Part shown: positions 9,592-17,239 of the stretch, piece by piece
Numbering within the stretch: position 1 is the first letter of the stretch
How the letters are laid out: every line of letters starts with the position of its first letter
IMG/VR virus record: IMGVR_UViG_3300017917_004390
Span: 1-64,000 of that record
Strand: one strand, 5' to 3'
DNA: 64,000 nucleotides
Source of the DNA: a virus
The notes under the pieces: model-generated
Database searches by the model: none
What the model was told of the DNA's origin: nothing
Seen by the model: the letters and a program-made list of their open reading frames with translations, nothing else
Position numbers and translations under genes: made by a program

Positions 9592-12159
9592 TTACTTAAA
9601 TGTTAATTTAGTATTATTATCTAAATCTTTTTCGGCTACTAAAAGAAAATCGGGTTCAATTAATTCACTATGAGCGTGTTCAATAATAATTACTTTATCA
9701 ATATACCGTCTAAGTTGTCTCATTAAACCAACAAATAAACCAGCATTTTTTTCTGAAAGTTTACCAAATAATTCATCTAATAACAATATGTTTGGTTTAG
9801 AATTACGATTTAACATTCTAAGTGCTAATCTAAGTGCTATACTACTAAACACTCTTTCCATACCTGAGCCTGATTTAACATCCATTAAAATATCTGGTGC
9901 ATATTTTTTAATCATCTTAAATTCTAAATCATCATTAAGATATACATCAAAATCAACGTCAATTAAATATTCACTTAAAACATTATTAATAGTAAAAAGT
10001 CGCTGTTTAAGTATTAAACTTGGAAGTCCTTCTCTATGTAGGATTTTTTCATAAAAATCACGTATTAATTCCTCATTTTGTTGTTTTTCAAACTTTTCAA
10101 TAGTTTCATTTTTTTGTTTAATACTTTGTTGTTCATTGACAATGTAAGTATTTTTTAATGATAATCTGCGCTCATTTTTACTATTTTTTTGTGTTAACAA
10201 CTCATTGATTCTGGCATCAATTTTTTGTAATTTAATATCTATTTTATCATTTTCTTCTTTATTTTGAAGATTTCTTTCATAATCAGTAATCCTTTTGTTT
10301 TCTAAATCTATTCTTAATTCAATATTTTCAATATCAGTTGGTTTATTTTCTAAATCTTTAATAAGAAGATTTTTCTCATTAATTTTTTCTTTTATATTAT
10401 CAAATTCATGAAGTTTATGATTGATAGTCTCAAAATCAAGTTGTTTTTTAATTATTTCAGCTTCAATAATAGAGATTTTCTCTTTGTTTTTTTCAATTTC
10501 ACTATTATATTCAGTAATTTTAGTTTGATATTGAGTAATTTGGTTATTTATCTTATCTAATTTATCTTTATAATTAAAATTAAATTTTAAACTACTGATT
10601 TCATGTTCTAATCCATTAATATTTAATCTAATATTACGAATTGTTTTTTCAATTTCTGAAATAGCATCTTTATTTTTAAGTTGTTTACAAGTTGGACATA
10701 CTTTACTATTTTCAAACTGAGCAATTTCTTTTTCTTTTATTTCAATTTGACTTTGAATGCGTTTTATTTCGGCTTCAAGCTCATTATCAAGAAATTTAAT
10801 ATTTCTTTCTTCTAATGAAATTAAACCATTAGTTTTAGAGATATCATTGAGTAATTGTTCATTTTCTAATTGTATTTTTTTGATTTCATGTTTTTTATTT
10901 GACATCAAATCTTTAAAAGTGTTAAATTCATTTAAAACTAAATCATATGATTCTTTATTAAATACATACTTTTCTAACCCCGCAATTTTTTCTTTTAGAG
11001 TTTCAATTTCATGTTCTTTATTTTTCTTTTTTTCTATTAAATTTAATATATTCGTTTTAATATCATTAACATTAGTATTTAAAAGAACTAAATCTACATC
11101 TTTTTTAGTGGATAATACTTCATCTCTATAAGAATTACCCTTGCTTAACGAATCATCTAAATTTTTAATCTCAGACTCTATTGTTTGAATTTCTTTTTCA
11201 TATTCAATAATATTTAATTTATGTGTTTCAATTTGATTTTGATAATCAAGTACATCAATTTTTAATTGGGTTTCCTTCTTATATTCATCTTTTTTCCACT
11301 TTTTAAATCTTTCTAATTTCTTCTCAAACATATCTAAACCAGAATCTTTTAATATAGCAGTTAAAAATTCAGCCCTATCCATAGATAATATATCGTTAAG
11401 ATTATCAGCATTAATTAATGATAATCTAAGAAAATCTTTAAATTCACCTACAATATTCTTAAGATATTCTTGTGTTTTATTTTTATCTTGGTCAGTTTCT
11501 TGATTGAGGATATTACCTAGTTCATCAACTAAATCATATTTAACTGTGGTTGAACATGATGTGATGGATGTTTTTTTTCTATCCCATTTTCTTTCAGTCC
11601 TTCTGGTAATACAATATTGTTTACCTTCAACTGAAATAAAAATCTTAACTTGGCAATAATCTAAATTCCTATTAAAATTGATGAATTTATTATCTCTATT
11701 GGATTCTCTATCAATAGTATCTAATGTTCTACCTTGTAGTCCATAAGTTATAGAATTTAAAATATTTGAGTTATGTGAAATAATTTCATCATTAACAAAA
11801 AATTCTGGATTACCTTCTACTTGAATATCATATAAATCAATTTTTTCGTTATTAACATATACAGTTTTAGGTGTTTTAAGACCATTCCTAGTTAAAACTG
11901 GTGTATTGTTCTTTAGTACATTCAACGCACTAGTATATACCTTGGTACCATCGCCACTATCAGTTTTAAAATAATGATTTTCACTTGAAGTGACTGAGTT
12001 ATCATCAAATTCAATTGTTATGGTTTCACTATCTTTAGCTGTTATATCAACTGATTTAATTTTTTGATAACCATTAGGAGTTTCAATTTCAATATCTAAG
12101 TCAGGATTATTTTTAAAAAGTTCATATAAACTTTTAAGGTCAATATTTTGTTCTGTCAT
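9592..12159 (-). CDS. 46: C-intein fused to the C-terminal part of gp46-like recombination nuclease ATPase (Rad50/SbcC family)
   Basis: An 855-residue ORF in two parts. Residues 1-130 are the large half of a split intein ending DEIISHN; residue 131 is Ser. From S131 onward it is a Rad50/SbcC-type ATPase lacking its own Walker A: SNILNSITYGLQGR continues a P-loop, long coiled coils run ~280-720, a zinc-hook CPTC lies at 488-491, the ABC signature SGSGMER at ~763, and Walker B ILLLDELFG at ~791. The missing first part, ending GENQAGK, is encoded about 5 kb away at 17220..18527. Trans-splicing would rebuild GENQAGK-SNILNS. The ATPase works with gp47 in end resection and recombination-dependent replication. 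The start overlaps the stop of the upstream membrane gene as TAATG. Confidence 0.9.
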   Translation of the reverse strand: MTEQNIDLKSLYELFKNNPDLDIEIETPNGYQKIKSVDITAKDSETITIEFDDNSVTSSENHYFKTDSGDGTKVYTSALNVLKNNTPVLTRNGLKTPKTVYVNNEKIDLYDIQVEGNPEFFVNDEIISHNSNILNSITYGLQGRTLDTIDRESNRDNKFINFNRNLDYCQVKIFISVEGKQYCITRRTERKWDRKKTSITSCSTTVKYDLVDELGNILNQETDQDKNKTQEYLKNIVGEFKDFLRLSLINADNLNDILSMDRAEFLTAILKDSGLDMFEKKLERFKKWKKDEYKKETQLKIDVLDYQNQIETHKLNIIEYEKEIQTIESEIKNLDDSLSKGNSYRDEVLSTKKDVDLVLLNTNVNDIKTNILNLIEKKKNKEHEIETLKEKIAGLEKYVFNKESYDLVLNEFNTFKDLMSNKKHEIKKIQLENEQLLNDISKTNGLISLEERNIKFLDNELEAEIKRIQSQIEIKEKEIAQFENSKVCPTCKQLKNKDAISEIEKTIRNIRLNINGLEHEISSLKFNFNYKDKLDKINNQITQYQTKITEYNSEIEKNKEKISIIEAEIIKKQLDFETINHKLHEFDNIKEKINEKNLLIKDLENKPTDIENIELRIDLENKRITDYERNLQNKEENDKIDIKLQKIDARINELLTQKNSKNERRLSLKNTYIVNEQQSIKQKNETIEKFEKQQNEELIRDFYEKILHREGLPSLILKQRLFTINNVLSEYLIDVDFDVYLNDDLEFKMIKKYAPDILMDVKSGSGMERVFSSIALRLALRMLNRNSKPNILLLDELFGKLSEKNAGLFVGLMRQLRRYIDKVIIIEHAHSELIEPDFLLVAEKDLDNNTKLTFK
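11770..12159 (-). other. C-terminal half of a split intein (130 residues)
   Basis: This coding segment carries the intein from just after block A onward. IETPNGYQKIKSV is the post-block-A region; FDDNSVTSSENHYF holds the block B S-x-x-H motif with His62; KIDLYDIQVEGNPEFFVND is block F; and IISHN followed by Ser is block G with the terminal His-Asn and a Ser +1 nucleophile. The usual block F His is replaced (GNPEF), which is tolerated in some phage inteins. A half this large paired with a very short N-half is the 'atypical' split known from AceL-TerL-type inteins. Confidence 0.9.
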
Positions 12160-13247
12160 TAGTAATTATATGTTAATTTTTTAATTAATTCAATAGCTTC
12201 GGTGTATGATTTTAAAATAACCCTGTTATTTTTATTCAATTTAATGATATTATTAATACCAAGAAATTTAATGAAATCTTTAATATCAATTTGTTTAATA
12301 TTTTTATCATTTAATTTAGCATAATCAAGTATTTTAGTTTCTGGTAATAAAACATCATTTTCTTTTAATAAACCATTTTGATAAATTACTTTTAATAGAT
12401 TTAAATAACGATTATATTTATTATATGAATCTGAATTATATATCTCGTTAAAAGCTTTAAAGTCAAAAGAAACTACATTATATATACCCACCATAATCAT
12501 TGTTTCAATAAACAATGTTATAAACAATAATATAAAAATATTGGAGTTTTTCTTTTCGGAAATTTTTGATAACTGAGTTAAATATTCTGTTTTAAGTGTA
12601 TTTTTTTTATCAGTATGTTCGCTATTTAATTTACTTAAACTTTGTTTGGTTAAGTCAATATCTTTATTAAGTTGATTTATAAGTTGGGTTTCTTTTTTAG
12701 TTAATACTCTAATAGTATCTGATGAATATAAATACCCATTTTGTTTTTTAATTAAGATATTTAATTGTTTAGTAAGCGTATCTACATTAGATTTATGTGT
12801 TGAATCTAACAAATATTGATTTTTTTCATAGGTGCTAACTAAATTATTTTTATTTACATCAGTATTTTCTGTAATTTCAGTTATAGATTTAATGGCTATA
12901 AATCCTGAACCTACTACTAAAAATAAAACTAAAATGATATTTAAAATATTAAATGGTTTCTTTTTGAGAATATCAAAGAAAAGATTTATAGATACCATCC
13001 TCTTGATTACTTCCCAAAATGAAAGTATTAAAATACTAATGAAACCAAAAAAAACAGATTTCAAAGGAAAATTCTGTTCAATAAAAGAATTTAATAGATA
13101 ATATACACCGAAGAATGATATTAAAATATTAATTACTTGAAAACTTATAGACTGGCTATTCCAAATAAGTCTAGTATTTTTATTACTTCTAGTGTAAGAT
13201 TTTTCTAAAATCTTGTCTTCTAAATTTTTAATTTTTTCAATTTTCAT
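12159..13247 (-). CDS. Membrane protein with coiled coil, function unknown
   Basis: A 362-residue protein with four likely membrane segments: ~32-54 (VINILISFFGVYYLL), ~65-83 (FFGFISILILSFW), ~103-122 (NIILVLFLVVGSGFIAI) and ~238-258 (IFILLFITLFIETMIMV). Between the third and fourth lies a ~110-residue charged coiled coil; the C-terminal ~100 residues are soluble. No signal peptide or catalytic motif is seen. Its stop overlaps the start of the IntC-gp46 gene (TAATG) and its start overlaps the upstream gene by 11 bases, so the three are translationally coupled. It could be a host-envelope-modifying or superinfection-exclusion protein, but I do not recognise the family. Confidence 0.6.
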   Translation of the reverse strand: MKIEKIKNLEDKILEKSYTRSNKNTRLIWNSQSISFQVINILISFFGVYYLLNSFIEQNFPLKSVFFGFISILILSFWEVIKRMVSINLFFDILKKKPFNILNIILVLFLVVGSGFIAIKSITEITENTDVNKNNLVSTYEKNQYLLDSTHKSNVDTLTKQLNILIKKQNGYLYSSDTIRVLTKKETQLINQLNKDIDLTKQSLSKLNSEHTDKKNTLKTEYLTQLSKISEKKNSNIFILLFITLFIETMIMVGIYNVVSFDFKAFNEIYNSDSYNKYNRYLNLLKVIYQNGLLKENDVLLPETKILDYAKLNDKNIKQIDIKDFIKFLGINNIIKLNKNNRVILKSYTEAIELIKKLTYNY

Positions 13248-13785
13248 TTGTAAAAAGTTCTGAAATAAAATTAGGTTTGTATTTATCTTCTTCTAATATA
13301 ATAGTTTTTTCACATAAATCATTGGGAAATAACTGGTTTGATGTTAATATCACATCGAACATATCTTTTAACTCGGAGTAATTTTTAATAAAGACAACCC
13401 CATCCATTATTAACCTATTATCAGTTAAATAATTGAGAGTGAACATTCTAGCAGTTTCACCTTCTTTTGAGAAAAAGTATAACTTATAATCTGATAAAAT
13501 TTCTCTAATCTGTAGATGATTTATAGCTATATTTTGTTTACGCTTTGGATTTGCGTACATAACTGATACATAATCAATAATAAAATCATTAAAAGTATAC
13601 TTTGGTTTACTATCTGAATCAATTATTAGAAATTCAGAAATGTTGAAATGCGTTACATTATTGATATTATCAAGTAGATATTGCTTAGATTCACTTTTAA
13701 TTCTTGTTTCTTTTTTATATGATTCTATAACATTAGTTTTAAAATCTCTGATTAATCCATTTATTTCTATACCAATTTTTTTCAT
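13237..13785 (-). CDS. HAD-like nucleotidase-fold protein with altered active site
   Basis: A 182-residue protein that opens MKKIGIEINGLIRDF, which matches the start of HAD-type 5'(3')-nucleotidases (IGIDIDGVLRDF pattern), but both catalytic Asp positions are changed (Glu7, Asn9). Later LYFFSKEGETARMFTLNYL resembles the 'hvvS...A...WL' segment and MFDVILTSNQL sits where 'DvlIDD' is expected. The fold assignment is moderate; loss of the DxD pair suggests a non-catalytic or repurposed protein. It is the first gene of the short leftward operon that delivers the C-half of gp46. Confidence 0.45.
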   Translation of the reverse strand: MKKIGIEINGLIRDFKTNVIESYKKETRIKSESKQYLLDNINNVTHFNISEFLIIDSDSKPKYTFNDFIIDYVSVMYANPKRKQNIAINHLQIREILSDYKLYFFSKEGETARMFTLNYLTDNRLIMDGVVFIKNYSELKDMFDVILTSNQLFPNDLCEKTIILEEDKYKPNFISELFTNEN

Positions 13786-13794
13786 CTTTTTTAG

Positions 13795-13802
13795 CTAATA
13801 TA
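13795..13802 (-). promoter_or_regulatory. Putative promoter element TATATTAG
   Basis: Read on the - strand, TATATTAG lies 10-17 bases upstream of the ATG at 13785. The same octamer precedes the genes at 18727, 28588, 31688 (all -), 58416 and 63630 (+). It resembles the Bacteroidota -7 box TAnnTTTG with one mismatch. Function is inferred only from recurrence and position. Confidence 0.35.
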
Positions 13803-13832
13803 ACTAAAAAACGTATTTTATTAAAAAAACTT

Positions 13833-14909
13833 ATGGAAAAAAAAGAGTTATTAAAAAGTATAGTAGATAAGATTAATGACAAAAAATTTAAAATCTATAT
13901 CTACGCACCAAACTTGACTGAGGCAAGTAATATCTATTCAATGGGTGTTGTTCAATTATATACTCATTGTAAACTTTTACGTGATTCAGGTTATGATGCT
14001 TATATCTTAAAAGAGGAAGAACAAAATAAAAGGTATGTAACACCTGAATATTTAGATGAAGAATTAAAATCATTACCATCAATATCAGCCATTGAAACTC
14101 CAATTAATATTGGGCCGGAGGACTTTTTAATTGTCCCTGAATATTTTACTAACGTAATGAATGAAATTTATAATTCAAATATTCCATGTGAAAAAATAGT
14201 ATTTTGTCAGTCTGAATACTATATGCTTGATTCATTAATGATTAGCGGTTCTTGGTCTCAATTTGGGTTTAAAAATGTAATAACAACAAGTCCTGAACTA
14301 GCAAAACATATCAATAGTTTATTCTATAATTTATATGATATTAAAAATTATACAATTGGTATACCAGATTATTTTCAAAGTAATGAAGATAAGAGGTTAG
14401 TTATAGGATTTTACAGTCGTTTTGAAAAGGATATCACTAGATTTATTAAAACATTCTACCTAAAACACCCTCATTTACGTTTTATTGGTTTTGAACCTAT
14501 TAATGGTTCTGGTATGGCTGTTGAACGTGAAGTTTTTGCTAAAAAACTAAGTAAATTACCAGCCATTGTTTGGTTAGATTCTGAAACGGGTTTTGGTACT
14601 ATCCCTCTTGAAGCTTTTAAATCTGGTTCAATTTTAGTTGGTTTCCAACCAAAAATCACAAAAGAATATGTTAAAGACGGTTCAGCTGTTTGGTCTAATG
14701 ACATAAACGATTTAGCGGAACAATTGGGTCAAGTACTAAACGCTTGGTTAGAAAATAGTCCTGAATTAGTTAGTGTTTATGAAAAAATGAAAGAAATTTC
14801 AAATTCATTTACTATTGAAAGGCAAAATCAAGAATTAAAATCATCTTATGAATATTTTTTCAATAAAAGAAAAGAAGCAATTAACAATTTAATTAACACA
14901 GAAGAATAA
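13833..14909 (+). CDS. Glycosyltransferase, GT-B fold (GT4-like)
   Basis: A 358-residue protein. The N-terminal half holds a Rossmann start (KIYIYAPNLTEASNIYSMG) and a KIVFCQSEYYMLDS strand. The C-terminal donor-binding half shows GFGTIPLEAFKSGSILVGF, the E-containing nucleotide-sugar motif of GT4-type enzymes. It is a paralogue of the protein at 25542..26501 (GFGTLPLEAMACHTHVIGF). It begins the + strand block that separates the two halves of gp46. Its leader contains ACGTATTTTATT followed by an A-run, almost identical to the leader of another glycosyltransferase at 46330. Acceptor unknown. Confidence 0.75.
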   Translation: MEKKELLKSIVDKINDKKFKIYIYAPNLTEASNIYSMGVVQLYTHCKLLRDSGYDAYILKEEEQNKRYVTPEYLDEELKSLPSISAIETPINIGPEDFLIVPEYFTNVMNEIYNSNIPCEKIVFCQSEYYMLDSLMISGSWSQFGFKNVITTSPELAKHINSLFYNLYDIKNYTIGIPDYFQSNEDKRLVIGFYSRFEKDITRFIKTFYLKHPHLRFIGFEPINGSGMAVEREVFAKKLSKLPAIVWLDSETGFGTIPLEAFKSGSILVGFQPKITKEYVKDGSAVWSNDINDLAEQLGQVLNAWLENSPELVSVYEKMKEISNSFTIERQNQELKSSYEYFFNKRKEAINNLINTEE

Positions 14910-14911
14910 TT

Positions 14912-15757
14912 ATGGAATTAACAGTTATATTACCAATAAACGGCTTAAAAAGTCAAGAAGAAAAAACATTATTTAGTAACGCAATAGTATCTGTTTTTAA
15001 TAGCAGTACTAAACCAAAAGAATTAATGGTTGTTATTGATGAATGTCGAGAAGATTTATCTGACATTATGTTGGAAACTACTAAATTAGTTGATGCATCT
15101 GAATATAAAGGTATTAAAATTAATTTATTAGATTTTAAAGGCGAAAATCATAACATTCAAGCTTCAATTAATTTTGGTGTGAAAAATTGTACAACAGAAT
15201 ATTTCACTATTTTAGGTTTTGATGATTCATTAACTAATTATTGGTTAAGTGAAGTGGAGAAAATTAAAGAAATTAAAGATGAACAAACCGTATTTCTGCC
15301 ATTAGTAGGTGATATGGTTGATGGAAATAATTTTTTACGCTTTGTTAATGAAACTGCATGGTCTTTAGGTTTTGAATCACATGAAGATGGTTTTGTTAAC
15401 TTTGCTTTACTTAACAACCCACAAATATTACCTGAAATGTTTACTATCTATGGTATAGTAATGCGAAAAGAAGATTTTATCAATCATGGAGGTCTTAAAG
15501 AATCTATGAAATACGCTTATTTTTATGAATTTTTACTTAGAATTACAAATAAAGATTTAAAACCATATTTAATACCGAAAATTGGTTATCTACATCTATG
15601 TAATAGAGAAAATTCAATATCTCACATGATTAGTAAAATGAGTGAAGATGAATTAAGGTGGTGGATAAATACTTCCAAAAAAGAATGTTATCATACAAAA
15701 GATAGGAACAAACAATATGTACCTTCAGTAACTACTACTGAGCAACCTATACTATAA
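14912..15757 (+). CDS. Glycosyltransferase, GT-A fold (GT2-like)
   Basis: A 281-residue protein beginning MELTVILPINGLKSQEEKT, the 'vSVilP.yn' opening of GT2 enzymes. LMVVIDECRED and YFTILGFDDSLTN occupy the nucleotide-sugar and DxD positions (FDDS here). It follows the GT-B gene by 2 bases, so the two probably act in one glycan assembly pathway. The acceptor is unknown; DNA base, capsid or host surface glycan are all possible. Confidence 0.7.
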   Translation: MELTVILPINGLKSQEEKTLFSNAIVSVFNSSTKPKELMVVIDECREDLSDIMLETTKLVDASEYKGIKINLLDFKGENHNIQASINFGVKNCTTEYFTILGFDDSLTNYWLSEVEKIKEIKDEQTVFLPLVGDMVDGNNFLRFVNETAWSLGFESHEDGFVNFALLNNPQILPEMFTIYGIVMRKEDFINHGGLKESMKYAYFYEFLLRITNKDLKPYLIPKIGYLHLCNRENSISHMISKMSEDELRWWINTSKKECYHTKDRNKQYVPSVTTTEQPIL

Positions 15758-15779
15758 TTTTATTTAATAATTAGTATGA

Positions 15780-16580
15780 ATGGTCGTTGTAGAAAAAAAG
15801 AAAAGAGGTAGAAAACCTAAAAACAATGATAAGAGGTATTTTGATGAAGAAGTGGAAAAGGCTATTATTTTATATAATAGCCAATACACTTCGGACGAAG
15901 AAAGGACTAGATTATATGAAAAAATTATACACGGTCCTTTAAAAAAAATAGCGTCCATACAAGCAAGAACTTTTCATTATTATTTCACTGAAAGAGTGAC
16001 TATTGATGATATGATTGATGATGCTGTAATACATTTATATAACAATCTAGCATATTTTAAACCTGATGCTGTTAATAAAAATGGAGACCCTGTAAAAGCA
16101 TTTTCATATTTTTCGACTATATGTAAAAACCACTTAAAAAAACTAAGTGAAGAATCATATAATCATGATAAAAATAACGATTCTGTTGATATCTATTATA
16201 GTATGTTTGACCAAGATGTTAAACACAGTTATGAATTAGATATTGATAATGGTATTTCAAAAAATGATATGTTTTTTAGTAAGATAGCAAAAAATATGAT
16301 TGAAAAAATAAATCAACAATTGAATACTGGTAAATCTGTTAAAGAAAATGATTATAAAGTTGGTAGAGCTTTAATCACTATATTTGAAAATATTGGGGTT
16401 TTATATGAGCCGTCCGAAGAAGATTTCAGCAATCATTATATGAGAAAGAAAATAATTGAAATTATAAAAGAAATTACAGGTATTAAAACCAATAAAGAAG
16501 TTAATAACTCTTTAAAAACTTTCAAATCGTTATACTTCATTAGTAAAAATGAAAATAGTGATATTCTGGATAATGATTAA
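15780..16580 (+). CDS. 55: Sigma factor for late transcription, gp55-like
   Basis: A 266-residue protein with a basic N-terminal KKKRGRKPKN tract (AT-hook-like) and a sigma region-2-type core: ERVTIDDMIDDAVIHLYNNL, then AFSYFSTICKNHLKKLSEE, matching the 'I.Dgi......n...f......ayfs.i..na......' pattern of T4 gp55. Like gp55 it lacks a recognisable region 4. It would direct host RNA polymerase to late promoters with a TATAAATA-type core. The start is set at 15780, because the overlapping ATG at 15776 meets a stop after 11 codons. A strong terminator follows. Confidence 0.75.
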   Translation: MVVVEKKKRGRKPKNNDKRYFDEEVEKAIILYNSQYTSDEERTRLYEKIIHGPLKKIASIQARTFHYYFTERVTIDDMIDDAVIHLYNNLAYFKPDAVNKNGDPVKAFSYFSTICKNHLKKLSEESYNHDKNNDSVDIYYSMFDQDVKHSYELDIDNGISKNDMFFSKIAKNMIEKINQQLNTGKSVKENDYKVGRALITIFENIGVLYEPSEEDFSNHYMRKKIIEIIKEITGIKTNKEVNNSLKTFKSLYFISKNENSDILDND

Positions 16581-16651
16581 CAATTGCAATCTTTATCAAC
16601 CTTTTTAGGATTTATCCTAACAAATAAACTAAAAATATAAACTAAGAATAT

Positions 16652-16677
16652 AAGCACCTGTATTAAGGTGCTTTTTT
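16652..16677 (+). terminator. Rho-independent terminator
   Basis: AAGCACC (16652-16658) pairs with GGTGCTT (16667-16673) over an 8-base loop and is followed by a T-tract. It ends the transcript of the two glycosyltransferases and gp55. The surrounding 16581-16745 gap holds no gene; a smaller TTAGGA/TCCTAA inverted repeat sits at 16605-16620. Confidence 0.85.
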
Positions 16678-16745
16678 CATTGAAAAAATAACTATATATT
16701 ATATAGAGTAGATAAAATAATAAAGTTCTTTTAAGTAAAAATAAC

Positions 16746-17039
16746 ATGATAGATATAACAGATTATATAAATGATAATAATTTTAATTTGATACCTTTTA
16801 TCAAAATACCTATCAGTAATAGTGATTTATATGTAGAATATACACAATTTGATAGGCTTGATAAAATTTCTAATGATAATTATTCTACACCATTATATAG
16901 TAAATTAATATTGATGGCCAATCCAAGTTTTAAAAAAGAGTCAGATATAACACCCGGTAGTGTAATAAGAGTTCCTTTCCCTCTTGATAGTGCTAGACAA
17001 AGAGTTATTAACAGTATAGAATTATTAAAAAAATTCTAA
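16746..17039 (+). CDS. LysM-like baseplate / tail protein (gp53- or protein X-like)
   Basis: A 97-residue protein. YVEYTQFDRLDKISNDNYST, then LYSKLILMANPSF and ITPGSVIRVPFPLD follow the LysM pattern of small baseplate proteins: 'D.ldkIA...YGd..yw..Il.aN......l.pG..l.iP'. T4 gp53 and tail protein X families carry such a domain. It stands alone on the + strand after a terminator and converges on the short - strand gene at 17036. No clear promoter element could be assigned. Confidence 0.6.
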   Translation: MIDITDYINDNNFNLIPFIKIPISNSDLYVEYTQFDRLDKISNDNYSTPLYSKLILMANPSFKKESDITPGSVIRVPFPLDSARQRVINSIELLKKF

Positions 17040-17239
17040 CCATTAATTATCAATGTATAATTTTTTATCAATACATCAATAATTTTAGAATATATCTTGG
17101 AAGTATTAAAATTATAATAAGCATTTCTACTCATAACCAAATTTTTAATTTTCCTTTTTGGTAAAAATATATTAATATTTTTTAATTGTAAATCTCTATC
17201 TGATAATATCAACATATTTTTATCTTTCAGATAAACCAT
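17036..17239 (-). CDS. Small ORF nested in the end of the N-intein gene, function unknown
   Basis: A 67-residue frame whose ATG (17239) lies inside the codons for the last residues of the N-intein, in a different frame. A second ATG at 17215 would give 59 residues. The sequence is basic and Ile/Leu/Asn-rich (IFLPKRKIKNLVMSRNAYY) with no family I recognise. It occupies the place where the remainder of an unsplit intein, or an associated homing endonuclease, would have been. It could be a decayed remnant or an independent small gene. Confidence 0.4.
   Translation of the reverse strand: MVYLKDKNMLILSDRDLQLKNINIFLPKRKIKNLVMSRNAYYNFNTSKIYSKIIDVLIKNYTLIING

Noticed and set aside
10757-11131. Open frame on the + strand within the gp46 coiled-coil region.
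   Set aside because: Ser/Ile/Leu/Phe-rich product complementary to Glu/Lys-rich coiled-coil codons; no independent support.
16605-16620. TTAGGA/TCCTAA inverted repeat as a terminator.
   Set aside because: Short stem and no T-run; the genuine terminator is 30 bases downstream.
12159-17223. A group I or II intron joining the gp46 halves.
   Set aside because: The halves lie on separate transcripts with + strand genes between them, and the junctions show Cys and His-Asn-Ser protein-splicing signals.
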